A DNA stretch of 64,000 nucleotides from Avibacterium gallinarum (lineage in GTDB: Bacteria; Pseudomonadota; Gammaproteobacteria; Enterobacterales; Pasteurellaceae). The notes under the pieces are model-generated. The model was not told where the DNA came from. It worked only from the letters and a program-made list of their open reading frames with translations, and did no database searches. The position numbers were made by a program, and so were the translations under genes. This document shows positions 55,093 to 64,000 of the stretch, piece by piece (within the stretch, counting starts at the first letter, position 1; each line of letters opens with the position of its first letter). The DNA lies in NCBI RefSeq assembly GCF_002921135.1, contig NZ_PQVJ01000011.1, positions 186,001 through 250,000 of the forward strand, in the 5' to 3' direction.

Positions 55093-58000
55093 TTACTGTA
55101 TATTATTATCATAATAAAGATATAATATATTTTTCAATATATCATTCTTATCTTCCAGATTAGAAAAGATAATCTTATTATCGCTTATTTTACTAGTTGG
55201 GCTATTTTCTTCGATAAGAGCCATAATTTTAGTTTTACTTCCCAAATAGTCGCTAATTTTTGAGGGTAAATATGGATTATTTATTTTTAATTTTTTAGTA
55301 ATAGCATCCATTACTAATAAGGCATCAAAATCATCACACAGCTTCAAGAAATCAAAGTATTCCACATAGGGATAAATAATAATTTTTTCTTTAATATTCT
55401 CTGAAACATTTTCCAATACAGCTTCAGGTTGTTGCTGCGTATAAACAATCAAACGAAGTTTTGATTGAATTTCATCAGGCAGCATCTCCCAAGCATCTAG
55501 AAATGGCTGAAAGCCTCGATTGGGATAAAACGAGCCAAAATAACCAATATAGAAATAATCTTTCTCTTTTTTCAATTGGGCTGATGATTGTTGATAAAAA
55601 TCGCGAGGCAAGGTAGGCTGTGGCATAATCACTGCTTTACTGGCAATCGCTTCACGCATCTCTTCATCAGCATACGACAACATATAATCCAGTTGATTTT
55701 GATTAGTAAAAATTAATTCATCGGCGTAAAGATAAGGCAGCATTTCACACCAATAAAAGAGATTATCATTGGCTTGTGTGCTATTTTCGGGAAGCAAATG
55801 GTGCATACGCAACCACGCTAGCTCTAACGCTTCATACCTAATATTACCTGTTACATCCAACAAAAGGGGATCTGAAAATTCTGCCCCCCATTTTATTGTG
55901 GGGTATTTTGCTTTAATCAGTGCTGCGGCAAAATGTGATGCTGGCCACATGGCACGGCTATAAATCTTTTCATAAAGCGGTCTACGCGATAAAATCTTAC
56001 CCATCTCAATAAAGGTTTGCTCTGCAAATTGTTGAATTCCTTTCCAATTTGAAAACGTTTGAGAGGCTTTTAGTTCAATCATTTTACCCACAAAAGGAGC
56101 AGAAATTTTTAGCAAGTTTTTATCTTGCAATCGAACCTTGTCCATGCTGTTATAAATAATATCAACAGGCTGATTCATCTCCCGCACTCGCTTACTCATC
56201 ACCACACCTGATGTGTCAATATAAGGGGCATAGCAATAGGAAATGACCAATATTTTTGAAAACTTGGCATTAATATCACGAATAAATGCATTATCAACTT
56301 TATTTTGCTCAATAAGCTGCTGAAAAGCAGGATATTCTTGTGGATATGTATCTAGATAGCGTTTGATAAACCCAGCTTGTGCATTGATTTTGCTTTGAAT
56401 AAAATTTGCAGTATAGGATACTTGAGCTTTCTCAAGCAGGGAAATTAAGTGCAAAATCACATCAAGCCGCTGCTTTACATTAAAATCAAACGATTCTTTC
56501 TGCCGTGAAACAGAATTATCACTTAATACACGCTTATATACTGCTTTGCTCAGATCATGAACCAAAGCAATATTTGGTTGAAAGCGGCTAATCAAATCAG
56601 ACCAATACACAACATCTTCGCCACTTCGTAATTCGGGAAGATATGTAGTGGCCTTCACCATGTGGGCAGGCACTAATTTGCAAGCATTCATGGTAAGCGA
56701 TGAAGAAACATCATTGTATTGAATAACTGCCTTATCTTCTGCTTTTGCAAGCTGTTGCGTGATGGCTGTGGGAATCGTTTCACCATGATTAGTTACGTCA
56801 TCAACACCTGTTAATACCAATGAGTGATAATTGGCTTGGGCATATAGCGATGCAAGATAATCTTCACTAACAAAATCATCATCATCAATAAATGTAATGT
56901 AATTATATTGGGCTTCTCGAATGGCTAAATTACGTGCTTTGCTCACTCCTGCTTCTTCCAGTACAAATATACGCATATTAACTTCGGGATTTTTGCGCTT
57001 AATCTTCTCTAAAAGTTTTTTCGTACCATCTTGTGGGCCGTTTATTACCACAAGCAACTCATATAGTAAGGGAGACAAGGTTTGATGTAGTAATGATTCA
57101 ATGCATTTACCAATGGTTTGTAAGCCTTGATAAGTCGGTATCACAACTGAAACACCTGCACTTAATTTTTCAATACCAATGGGTGCATTTAATTTGATGG
57201 CTGCTTCTTGATTATCCCATGTTTGCACATTAATATTGACGGTTTCGCAATCATGCGGCAACGCCAATAAAATTTGATCAACTTTTGATTCCTCAGTGTT
57301 TAAATATGCGTAATGTCTATTGAGCGATTGGCTAAATGGATAATCAATGCCAGATTCCAGTATTTTGTTCTCTTTGTCTTCAAAAGTAAATGAAACCAAT
57401 GCTTGCTTGGGGGCTGGGCTTTGGCTTGATACATCAATTGATAATAGCACTTGGCTGATTCCATGTACTGGAATTGCAAAATCTATGCCTTTTCTATCTA
57501 AGGGCAACGCTTGTGCTTGGGAAGATGGGAGAAACTCTTTACCAAACAGCTTGTTATCCAACCATTGAAAGATGAGCTTTCGCTGATTCCATTGCAATAA
57601 ACTCATCTGCGATGCCGCCGCGTCTGCTGCGTGATTGAAAACCAATTTCTGCCTGATTTTTTTATTTCGCTTCTCATGTATCAGGGTAGCAATCGTTTTT
57701 AGTAAGTGCTTCACCCCACCTTTTTCTTTAAAAGCGAAAATGATGGCATAGCCCAAACGAAAAGACATCGAATTGGCATAACTTTGCACCTTATCTTGAG
57801 CTTTAAGTTCCTTTACGGCCAAAACTTTGTTTTCTCGATCCGCTTCTTGATAAGCTTTTTTATAATAATTTAATTGCTCTTTTAAATTATTATTTTCAAC
57901 ACTTAACAAAGCATTTTTATTTTCTAAGCGAAAGTTTTTTTTATCTAATAATGAAATTTGATGTTTTAGTGAGGAAATCAGGCCGTCTGAACCATGATGG

Positions 58001-58110
58001 ATTTTGCCCTGAATGGACACTAACTCACCACGAGAAGAAGCATACGGGTCATTAGCATGCTTCTTCGTAGCTTTTGGGTTGATTGAATATCTGATTTTTC
58101 TTTTGCTCAT
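55093..58110 (-). CDS. double-domain capsule glycosyltransferase (probable polymerase)
   Basis: The 1005-residue protein has a charged N-terminal part with a coiled coil near 43-105, then a beta-rich segment. A GT2 domain starts at about 318 (GVSVVIPTYQGLQTIG; DDDD at 409-412; GEDVVYW near 500). A second GT-B-like domain follows from about 635 (ILVISYCYAPYIDTSG) to the end (IGYFGSFYPNRGF near 880). Two transferase domains in one chain fit a polymerase that adds two alternating sugars, as in Pasteurella hyaluronan and chondroitin synthases, though the second domain here is of a different fold. Donors probably include UDP-ManNAcA. Confidence 0.8.
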   Translation of the reverse strand: MSKRKIRYSINPKATKKHANDPYASSRGELVSIQGKIHHGSDGLISSLKHQISLLDKKNFRLENKNALLSVENNNLKEQLNYYKKAYQEADRENKVLAVKELKAQDKVQSYANSMSFRLGYAIIFAFKEKGGVKHLLKTIATLIHEKRNKKIRQKLVFNHAADAAASQMSLLQWNQRKLIFQWLDNKLFGKEFLPSSQAQALPLDRKGIDFAIPVHGISQVLLSIDVSSQSPAPKQALVSFTFEDKENKILESGIDYPFSQSLNRHYAYLNTEESKVDQILLALPHDCETVNINVQTWDNQEAAIKLNAPIGIEKLSAGVSVVIPTYQGLQTIGKCIESLLHQTLSPLLYELLVVINGPQDGTKKLLEKIKRKNPEVNMRIFVLEEAGVSKARNLAIREAQYNYITFIDDDDFVSEDYLASLYAQANYHSLVLTGVDDVTNHGETIPTAITQQLAKAEDKAVIQYNDVSSSLTMNACKLVPAHMVKATTYLPELRSGEDVVYWSDLISRFQPNIALVHDLSKAVYKRVLSDNSVSRQKESFDFNVKQRLDVILHLISLLEKAQVSYTANFIQSKINAQAGFIKRYLDTYPQEYPAFQQLIEQNKVDNAFIRDINAKFSKILVISYCYAPYIDTSGVVMSKRVREMNQPVDIIYNSMDKVRLQDKNLLKISAPFVGKMIELKASQTFSNWKGIQQFAEQTFIEMGKILSRRPLYEKIYSRAMWPASHFAAALIKAKYPTIKWGAEFSDPLLLDVTGNIRYEALELAWLRMHHLLPENSTQANDNLFYWCEMLPYLYADELIFTNQNQLDYMLSYADEEMREAIASKAVIMPQPTLPRDFYQQSSAQLKKEKDYFYIGYFGSFYPNRGFQPFLDAWEMLPDEIQSKLRLIVYTQQQPEAVLENVSENIKEKIIIYPYVEYFDFLKLCDDFDALLVMDAITKKLKINNPYLPSKISDYLGSKTKIMALIEENSPTSKISDNKIIFSNLEDKNDILKNILYLYYDNNIQ

Positions 58111-58135
58111 ATCTAATTTTGTTGCTTATCTGAAA

Positions 58136-59407
58136 TTAAACCAACCAAATTCCTTTTGTATCAACAATAGTAACATGCTCTGCAAAATGTGGTTTATCTT
58201 CCATAAATTCTTTATGGTTAACCAATAGCACAGCAACATCTGCTACTTGCTGGCTATCTTTATAATCTATCAAATGAATTTCTTTTTCACCATGATGCTC
58301 TGTACCCTCATGGTAATTAGGCTCAACGGCGAAAACTTGATTAGGGTAAAGCTCCATGAGTTTTTCCGTAATCATTAATGCTGGGCTTTCACGTAAATCA
58401 TCAATATCAGGTTTAAATGCTAATCCATAACATACGATAGACAGATCATTAATAGCTCTACCAGTTCGTCTTGCAACTTTTTCTACTGACTCTTTCACTT
58501 GATTAATCACCCATTCAGGCTTACTATCATTTACTTCGCGAGCAGATTTCACCATTTTTGCTAGATCTGGTGTTTTATCAACAATAAACCAAGGATCTAC
58601 AGCAATGCAATGTCCGCCCACTCCACAACCAGGCTGTAAAATATTAACTCTAGGGTGGCGATTTGCTAAAGAAATTAGTTCCCATACATTGATATTTAAG
58701 CGGTCTGAAATTAAAGAAAGTTCATTTGCAAAGGCAATATTTACATCGCGAAAGGCATTTTCTGTTAATTTACTCATTTCTGCGGTTCTGGCATTAGTTT
58801 TTACTAATTCACCTTGGACAAAGATTTTGTAAATTTCAATCGCTTTTTCTGAACAAATGTCTGTAATTCCACCAATGATTCGATCATTTTCTACAAGCTC
58901 TTTAATCACTTGTCCCGGTAATACACGTTCAGGACAGTAAGCTACATAGATATCAGGCTCATCATTATCTGATTCATGGGGGAATTTTAATTCAGGTCGA
59001 GCTTCCGATAGCCAATTAACTAGCTGTTCAGTTGTACCTACTGGAGAAGTTGATTCTAAAATAATAGTATCTCCTTTCTTTAAGACGGGAGCTAATGCTT
59101 TAGAAACGGCTTCAATATAGCTTAGATCAGGTTCATGATCACCTTTAAAGGGAGTTGGTACTGCAATAACAAACGCATCAGCAGGTTCCGGTTTAGTAGT
59201 TGCATATAGTTGCCCACTAGATACTGCTTTGGAGACAATCTCTTGCAGTCCTGGTTCCACGATATGGATTTGCCCCTGGTTAATTGTATCAACCGCATGT
59301 TGATTAACATCGACCCCAATTACTTTCGCACCATTAGTTGCAAACATAGCAGCGGCAGGTAGTCCAATATAACCTAAACCAATAACAGAAATAATTTTTT
59401 GACTCAT
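58136..59407 (-). CDS. wecC: UDP-N-acetyl-D-mannosaminuronic acid dehydrogenase
   Basis: The 423-residue dehydrogenase oxidises UDP-ManNAc to UDP-ManNAcA with two NAD. Its N-terminal Rossmann motif is VIGLGYIGLPAAAMFA, and the catalytic cysteine lies in LQPGCGVGGHCIAVDPWF near 255-272. A C-terminal UDP-binding domain starts around 320. Equivalents in Pasteurella capsule type B are called bcbB. It is placed 10 bases after wecB in the same transcript. Confidence 0.93.
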   Translation of the reverse strand: MSQKIISVIGLGYIGLPAAAMFATNGAKVIGVDVNQHAVDTINQGQIHIVEPGLQEIVSKAVSSGQLYATTKPEPADAFVIAVPTPFKGDHEPDLSYIEAVSKALAPVLKKGDTIILESTSPVGTTEQLVNWLSEARPELKFPHESDNDEPDIYVAYCPERVLPGQVIKELVENDRIIGGITDICSEKAIEIYKIFVQGELVKTNARTAEMSKLTENAFRDVNIAFANELSLISDRLNINVWELISLANRHPRVNILQPGCGVGGHCIAVDPWFIVDKTPDLAKMVKSAREVNDSKPEWVINQVKESVEKVARRTGRAINDLSIVCYGLAFKPDIDDLRESPALMITEKLMELYPNQVFAVEPNYHEGTEHHGEKEIHLIDYKDSQQVADVAVLLVNHKEFMEDKPHFAEHVTIVDTKGIWLV

Positions 59408-59417
59408 ATTTTTTTCC

Positions 59418-60560
59418 TTAATATTTTAATAATGTATTAACAATCTGCTTTGCCGATGTACCATCACCATATGGATTTTTTGCTTCTGACATACTTTGGT
59501 ATTCTTTAGGATTATCCATTAACTTAGAGAATTCTTCAACAATGGAATCAATATTTGTTCCTACAAGCCTTACCGTGCCAGCTTCTACTGCCGCAGGACG
59601 TTCAGTAGTATCACGTAATACTAAAACTGGTTTTCCTAATGTAGGCGCTTCTTCTTGGATTCCACCAGAGTCACTCAGAATAATATGAGCATTTGACATT
59701 AGATAAGTGAAAGGTAAATATTCTTGAGGCTCAATAAGATGAATGTTTGGATGATCTGATAAAAATTCCTCAAAGGTATTACGTACAGCAGGATTTAAGT
59801 GTAGTGGTAGTACGAATTGTAGTTGTGGATATTTATCAGCTAGTAGGTGAATTGCTTTAGCTATATTTTTAATGCCATTACCATGATTTTCACGACGATG
59901 AGCCGTGATTAAAATCAGCTTAGATTGTTCATCATTCTTATTAACAAACGGAAACAAAGATTCCATTTGTGCTTTGATGTTTACATCGTTCAATTTTTCT
60001 CTAACTTCCAGTAATGCATCTATAACAGTATTACCTGTAACAAAGATTTTATTTTCATCAATGTTTTCCTTAAGAAGATTATTTTTGGAACCAACGGTTG
60101 GTGAAAAATGGAGAGTGGATAATACCGAGGTCAAACAGCGATTAGCTTCTTCTGGCCAAGGAGAGTATAAATTGCCAGTTCTTAGCCCTGCTTCAACATG
60201 ACCGATCTTTATTCTTTTATAGAATGCCGCGAGACTTGTTGCAAAAGTTGTTGTTGTATCCCCATGAACAAGTACAAAATCAGGCTTAAAATCATCTAAT
60301 ATTGGAGATAGACCTTCAATAATAGATGTTGTGATTTGTTCTAATGTCTGCTTTTTCTGCATGACATCCAGATCATAATCAGGTTGGATATCAAATAAAT
60401 TTAGTACTTGATCTAACATTTCCCTATGCTGTGCAGTTACACAAACTTTAGAAATGATATTTGAATGGCGCTTTAACTCATGCACCAATGGCGCCATTTT
60501 TATCGCTTCTGGCCTAGTTCCAAAGACTGTTAATACTTTCATGTAATTAAGGTTCCCCAT
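59418..60560 (-). CDS. wecB: UDP-N-acetylglucosamine 2-epimerase (non-hydrolysing)
   Basis: The 380-residue epimerase makes UDP-ManNAc from UDP-GlcNAc. It has [14 protein letters not shown] near the start, [17 protein letters not shown] near 99-115, [19 protein letters not shown] near 119-137 and [10 protein letters not shown] near 218-227. The start at 60560 has GGAAG 6 bases upstream; the family-typical start MKVLTV at 60542 is the alternative. It is the first gene of the leftward capsule operon, divergent from bexD. Confidence 0.93.
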   Translation of the reverse strand: MGNLNYMKVLTVFGTRPEAIKMAPLVHELKRHSNIISKVCVTAQHREMLDQVLNLFDIQPDYDLDVMQKKQTLEQITTSIIEGLSPILDDFKPDFVLVHGDTTTTFATSLAAFYKRIKIGHVEAGLRTGNLYSPWPEEANRCLTSVLSTLHFSPTVGSKNNLLKENIDENKIFVTGNTVIDALLEVREKLNDVNIKAQMESLFPFVNKNDEQSKLILITAHRRENHGNGIKNIAKAIHLLADKYPQLQFVLPLHLNPAVRNTFEEFLSDHPNIHLIEPQEYLPFTYLMSNAHIILSDSGGIQEEAPTLGKPVLVLRDTTERPAAVEAGTVRLVGTNIDSIVEEFSKLMDNPKEYQSMSEAKNPYGDGTSAKQIVNTLLKY

Positions 60561-60840
60561 GCTATTCTTCCAACAAAATTCCTGTATTTTATAGTAATGG
60601 AATTATTTTATCAATTCTATAAATTAGATTTATTTATGGTTAAAATGTTCTTCATATTAGTTAATGTCAAGATACAGCTTCAATCTCTCGTCTAATACGA
60701 TTTTGTTTTGGATAGATGAGAAAAATGCGCCATAAATTATATTTATGTATTATACTAATATGACTGGCCATTTTTATTTCTCCTCACTATAGGAGATTTG
60801 TGGTGATAAATATCTTACATAAAGACTCTAAGGAAAACAT
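60561..60840. promoter_or_regulatory. divergent capsule promoter region
   Basis: These 280 bases separate the biosynthesis transcript (left) from the export transcript (right). They are AT-rich with TATACT at 60751-60756 and a perfect inverted repeat TCTCCT CACTAT AGGAGA at 60779-60796. In Pasteurella multocida the equivalent region is the control point of capsule expression by Fis. No Fis site can be assigned by eye. Confidence 0.6.
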
Positions 60841-61992
60841 ATGCGTAAACATATTATTGCAGTCAGTTGCTGTTTGTTAGTGTCCTGCGCCAACTTACCC
60901 AATTCAGGCCCAGATAAAGGCAGCATTGAAAAAGTGGAACAGCAAAATACTAATGTCCCTACTGTTCAATTAATTAAGTTAGATGACAAGGTTGTAGGCG
61001 ATACGCCTTTTCAAGTTCAATCTTTTAAACAGTTAGGTTCTTCTAAGCAACGTTACCAAGGTGTGGTAAGTTCTGGTGATTTGCTTGATATTACCCTTTG
61101 GGAAGCACCACCAGCGATTTTGTTTGGTAGTGTGTTAGATGAAAGTGGGGTTTCATCTAGTCAAAGCACTCGCTTGCCGGAGCAAATGGTCAGCAATAAT
61201 GGACGCGTTACCATTCCATTTGTTGGTTCTTTGCGTGTAGCAGGAAAAACACCAGAGCAAATTCAAACTGATATTGTCAATCGTTTACAATCTATTGCGA
61301 ATCAACCACAGGCGATTGTGCGTGTTGTAAAAAATAATTCTGCAAATGTAACGGTACTAACTAAATCATCAGCTGTGCGTATGCCTTTAACAACTTACGG
61401 TGAACGTGTATTAGATGCTGTAACCGCAGCAGGTGGTACAAGTGGAGAGTTACAAGATATTGCCGTGCAACTTACCCGAAATAACCAAGTAAAAACCATT
61501 TCTTTAGCAAAATTAGCACGCGAGCCGCAAGAGAATATTCTTTTGCGTTCTGGTGATGTCCTAAGCTTAATAAATAATCCACTTTCCTTTACTGCAATGG
61601 GAGCGGTAGGAAATAGTAAAGAAATTCGTTTTTCAGCAGAAGGTTTAACTTTAGCTGAAGCAATCGGTCGTTTAGGTGGATTAAATGATGATCGCGCAGA
61701 TCCAAGAGGCGTATTTATCTTCCGTTACGTTCCATTTGAAGAAATGTCATTAAATAAACAAAATGAATGGCAAGCCAAGGGGTATCACAACGGAATGAAA
61801 ATTCCGACAGTATATCAAGCGAATTTACTTGAACCTCAATCAATGTTTTGGATTCAACAATTTCCAATTAAAGATAAAGATATTGTTTATGTATCTAATG
61901 CACCATTAGCTGAATACCAAAAATTTATTCGTATGATCTTTGGAACAGTAAATCCAGCACTATCTACCATAAATAGTATTAATAAGATGTAG
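60841..61992 (+). CDS. bexD: capsule export outer-membrane lipoprotein (Wza/BexD/HexD type)
   Basis: The 383-residue protein has a lipoprotein signal (lipobox VSC at Cys16), the polysaccharide export domain starting SSGDLLDITLWEAPP near 78 and SLBB-type repeats around TKSSAVRMPLTTYGERVLDAV and AMGAVGNSKEIRFSAEGLTLAEAIGRLGGL. It forms the outer-membrane channel. It is first in bexDCBA. Confidence 0.92.
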   Translation: MRKHIIAVSCCLLVSCANLPNSGPDKGSIEKVEQQNTNVPTVQLIKLDDKVVGDTPFQVQSFKQLGSSKQRYQGVVSSGDLLDITLWEAPPAILFGSVLDESGVSSSQSTRLPEQMVSNNGRVTIPFVGSLRVAGKTPEQIQTDIVNRLQSIANQPQAIVRVVKNNSANVTVLTKSSAVRMPLTTYGERVLDAVTAAGGTSGELQDIAVQLTRNNQVKTISLAKLAREPQENILLRSGDVLSLINNPLSFTAMGAVGNSKEIRFSAEGLTLAEAIGRLGGLNDDRADPRGVFIFRYVPFEEMSLNKQNEWQAKGYHNGMKIPTVYQANLLEPQSMFWIQQFPIKDKDIVYVSNAPLAEYQKFIRMIFGTVNPALSTINSINKM

Positions 61993-62003
61993 GTGTATAA
62001 AAA

Positions 62004-63137
62004 ATGGAACAAAATATTGATCAGCCTATTGCAAGACGTAAGAAAAAATTGAATTTAAAGAAACTTAATCCACTATTGTGGATAACGGTGATTATTCCTA
62101 CCTTCTGTTCGATTTTTTATTTTTCGATCTGGGCTTCAGATGTCTATATTTCTGAATCTAGCTTTATTGTGCGTTCTTCACGTAGTCAGGCTAGTTTAGG
62201 CGGAATGGGCGCATTATTGCAAAGTATCGGCTTTGCACGTTCTCAAGATGATACTTTCACGGTGCAAGAGTTTATGCGTTCTCGCAATGCCTTAAGCACC
62301 TTAGAAACTGATTTGCCGCTTAGAAAATATTATGACGAAGGGGATTTTTTCAGTCGTTTTGATCCACTAGGATTATTCGACTCCCAAGAAGCGTTCTATC
62401 AATATTTTCGCGATCACCTATCAATTAGCATTGATTCATTATCGGGTATTGCAACATTAAGGGTGCGTACTTTTGATGCGGCATCAGCGCAAGAAATTAA
62501 TAATGCCTTGCTCAATCTCGCTGAGAAATTAGTGAATCAGCTTAATGATCGAGCGCGTAGGGATACCATTAAATTTGCAGAACAATCCGTTAATGAAGCA
62601 GAGAATCATTTAACTGAAACTTCTGTCGCGTTAAGCCAATATCGTGTTAAAAATGAAATTTTTGATGTGGCAAGCCAGTCAGAATCAGTTTTAACTTTGG
62701 TACAGAAATTACAAAATGAATTAATTTCCATTCAAACTCAGCTTGATCAAGTCAGAGCATTATCACCAAATAACCCTCAGGTTAAAGTGTTAAGAGCAAG
62801 ACAAAAAAGTATTCGAGAAGAGTTATCACAGCAATTAGATGTGGTGTTTGAAGGGAAGAAATCTTTAACCACCCAATCTTCTGAGTATCAACGTTTGATT
62901 TTAGATGATACCTTAGCGAAACAGCAATTAACTGCAGCGATGTCCGCTTTGCAAAGCGCAAAAGAAGAAGCAGGCAGACAGCAGCTATATTTGGAAATTA
63001 TTGCTAAGCCGAATCGTCCAGATTTAGCCTTAGAGCCGCATCGTTTATACAATATTTTGGCAACGTTAATTCTTGGCTTGGTGCTTTATGGTGTATTAAC
63101 ACTATTATTAGCAGGTGTGAGAGAGCATAAAAACTAA
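62004..63137 (+). CDS. bexC: capsule export inner-membrane protein (BexC/KpsE type)
   Basis: The 377-residue polysaccharide co-polymerase-like protein has membrane segments near 28-46 and 350-370 and a long periplasmic coiled-coil between. It bridges the ABC transporter and BexD. It is preceded by an 11-base gap and overlaps bexB by one base (TAATG). Confidence 0.92.
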   Translation: MEQNIDQPIARRKKKLNLKKLNPLLWITVIIPTFCSIFYFSIWASDVYISESSFIVRSSRSQASLGGMGALLQSIGFARSQDDTFTVQEFMRSRNALSTLETDLPLRKYYDEGDFFSRFDPLGLFDSQEAFYQYFRDHLSISIDSLSGIATLRVRTFDAASAQEINNALLNLAEKLVNQLNDRARRDTIKFAEQSVNEAENHLTETSVALSQYRVKNEIFDVASQSESVLTLVQKLQNELISIQTQLDQVRALSPNNPQVKVLRARQKSIREELSQQLDVVFEGKKSLTTQSSEYQRLILDDTLAKQQLTAAMSALQSAKEEAGRQQLYLEIIAKPNRPDLALEPHRLYNILATLILGLVLYGVLTLLLAGVREHKN

Positions 63138-63934
63138 TGCAGTATGGCGAACAAACTTCATTGCGAGAATCATTTCAAATTCAGTGGCGAGTGCTGAAAG
63201 CATTATTGTTACGCGAAATAATTACTCGTTATGGGCGTAAAAATTTAGGGTTCTTATGGCTATTTGTCGAACCCTTTATGATGACCCTTGTGATTGTATT
63301 AATGTGGCACTTTTTTAGGGCAGATAGGTTTTCTACACTAAATATTGTTGCTTTTGCGATCACAGGCTATCCCTTATTGATGATGTGGCGTAATGCCTCA
63401 AATAGAGCAATTGGTGCAATTGATGCTAATATGGCGTTGTTATATCACCGTAATGTTCGCCCTTTAGATACGCTTTTTTCTAGAATGACATTGGAAATTA
63501 TGGGGGCGACCGTTGCACAGATTTTAATGCTTGCCTTTCTTGTGATAATCGGCTGGGTTGAAATGCCAAGCGATGTGCTATATATGCTTTTTGCTTGGTT
63601 CTTAATGGCGCTGTTTGCCATTGGTCTAGGTTTAATTATTTGCTCACTAGCTTATTATTTAGAATTTTTTGGCAAGATCTGGGGAACATTAACATTCTTG
63701 ATGTTTCCTATTTCGGGCGCATTCTTTTTAGTAAGCAGTTTGCCTAGTAATGTGCAATCTATGCTGCTATGGTTTCCAATGATTCACGGTACAGAAATGT
63801 TTAGGCACGGTTATTTTGGTTCAAGCGTTGTAACAATGGAATCCCCTGGCTACCTTCTTACCTGTGATTTAATAATGCTTTTAATTGGATTATTAATGGT
63901 ACGCAGTTTTAGTAATAGGATTAACGCAAGATGA
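63137..63934 (+). CDS. bexB: capsule ABC exporter permease (BexB/KpsM type)
   Basis: The 265-residue ABC-2 permease has about six membrane segments; the N-terminal RVLKALLLREIITRYGRKNLGFLWLFVEP signature (residues 16-44) is typical of polysaccharide exporters. It moves the lipid-anchored chain across the inner membrane. It overlaps bexA by 4 bases. Confidence 0.93.
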   Translation: MQYGEQTSLRESFQIQWRVLKALLLREIITRYGRKNLGFLWLFVEPFMMTLVIVLMWHFFRADRFSTLNIVAFAITGYPLLMMWRNASNRAIGAIDANMALLYHRNVRPLDTLFSRMTLEIMGATVAQILMLAFLVIIGWVEMPSDVLYMLFAWFLMALFAIGLGLIICSLAYYLEFFGKIWGTLTFLMFPISGAFFLVSSLPSNVQSMLLWFPMIHGTEMFRHGYFGSSVVTMESPGYLLTCDLIMLLIGLLMVRSFSNRINAR

Positions 63935-64000
63935 TCAGTGTAGAAAATGTTTATAAGAAATATCATACAAGAACAGGCCCAGTAACTGTTTTAAATGATA
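63931..64000 (+). CDS. bexA: capsule ABC exporter ATPase (BexA/KpsT type), 5' end only
   Basis: The start MISVENVYKKYHTRTGPVTV is the N terminus of KpsT/BexA ATPases. It begins in an ATGA overlap with bexB and is cut by the window end. Confidence 0.88.
   Translation, partial: MISVENVYKKYHTRTGPVTVLND

Overview
The window comes from a member of the Pasteurellaceae in the clade that uses the Haemophilus-type DNA uptake signal. AAGTGCGGT or its complement occurs roughly thirty times by eye between 1 and 46.4 kb. The housekeeping blocks also have Haemophilus/Pasteurella character: serC-hisC-aroA, purA, efp/epmB, oapA, rdgC and proC-MFS-xerD. The genus cannot be fixed from sequence reading alone. 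No rRNA, tRNA, CRISPR array, prophage or insertion sequence was recognised.

Layout. 0-8.3 kb holds core metabolism: tmaR, serC, hisC, aroA and purA, with an inserted thiosulfate uptake/rhodanese pair (tsuA-ynjE). 8.35-29.6 kb is a large catabolic island. It has a mannose-family PTS (agaVWEF), an N-acetylgalactosamine branch (agaA, agaS, agaZ, lacD, agaR), a GH105 unsaturated uronyl hydrolase, an RpiB-family uronate isomerase resembling DhuI, two exported cysteine-type sulfatases (one Sec, one Tat), an anaerobic sulfatase-maturing radical SAM enzyme, a DUF2264/GH154-like protein, a secreted CBM9-like protein, a KdgR-like regulator, kdgK and eda. Read together, it can desulfate, import and split an unsaturated uronate-amino sugar disaccharide of the chondroitin/dermatan sulfate type. 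The uronate half would go to KDG/KDPG and the GalNAc half to tagatose bisphosphate. Three promoter regions each pair a CRP-like site with a KdgR-like palindrome, which would tie the island together.

29.8-30.6 kb is a Phd-VapC toxin-antitoxin pair. 30.5-38.2 kb looks like an organophosphate scavenging locus: a glycerophosphodiesterase divergent from a complete ABC importer, a periplasmic histidine acid phosphatase and a ROK regulator. 38.2-39.5 kb holds small accessory genes and a relE toxin whose start codon appears mutated to ATA. 39.5-46.3 kb is core again: efp, epmB, oapA, rdgC, proC, an MFS transporter and xerD.

46.4-64 kb is a group 2/3-type (ABC-dependent) capsule locus in the Pasteurella three-region arrangement. 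From the left come lipid-anchor Kdo transferases (kpsS/kpsC type), then a serotype-specific block, then the export operon bexD-C-B-A, divergent from the rest and cut by the window end. The specific block has a CgeB-like glycosyltransferase, a heparinase II/III-like protein, an asparagine-synthase-like protein, a 1005-residue double glycosyltransferase, wecC and wecB. wecB and wecC predict a capsule containing N-acetylmannosaminuronic acid. The capsule block is AT-rich and I saw no exact uptake signal in it, consistent with exchange between lineages.
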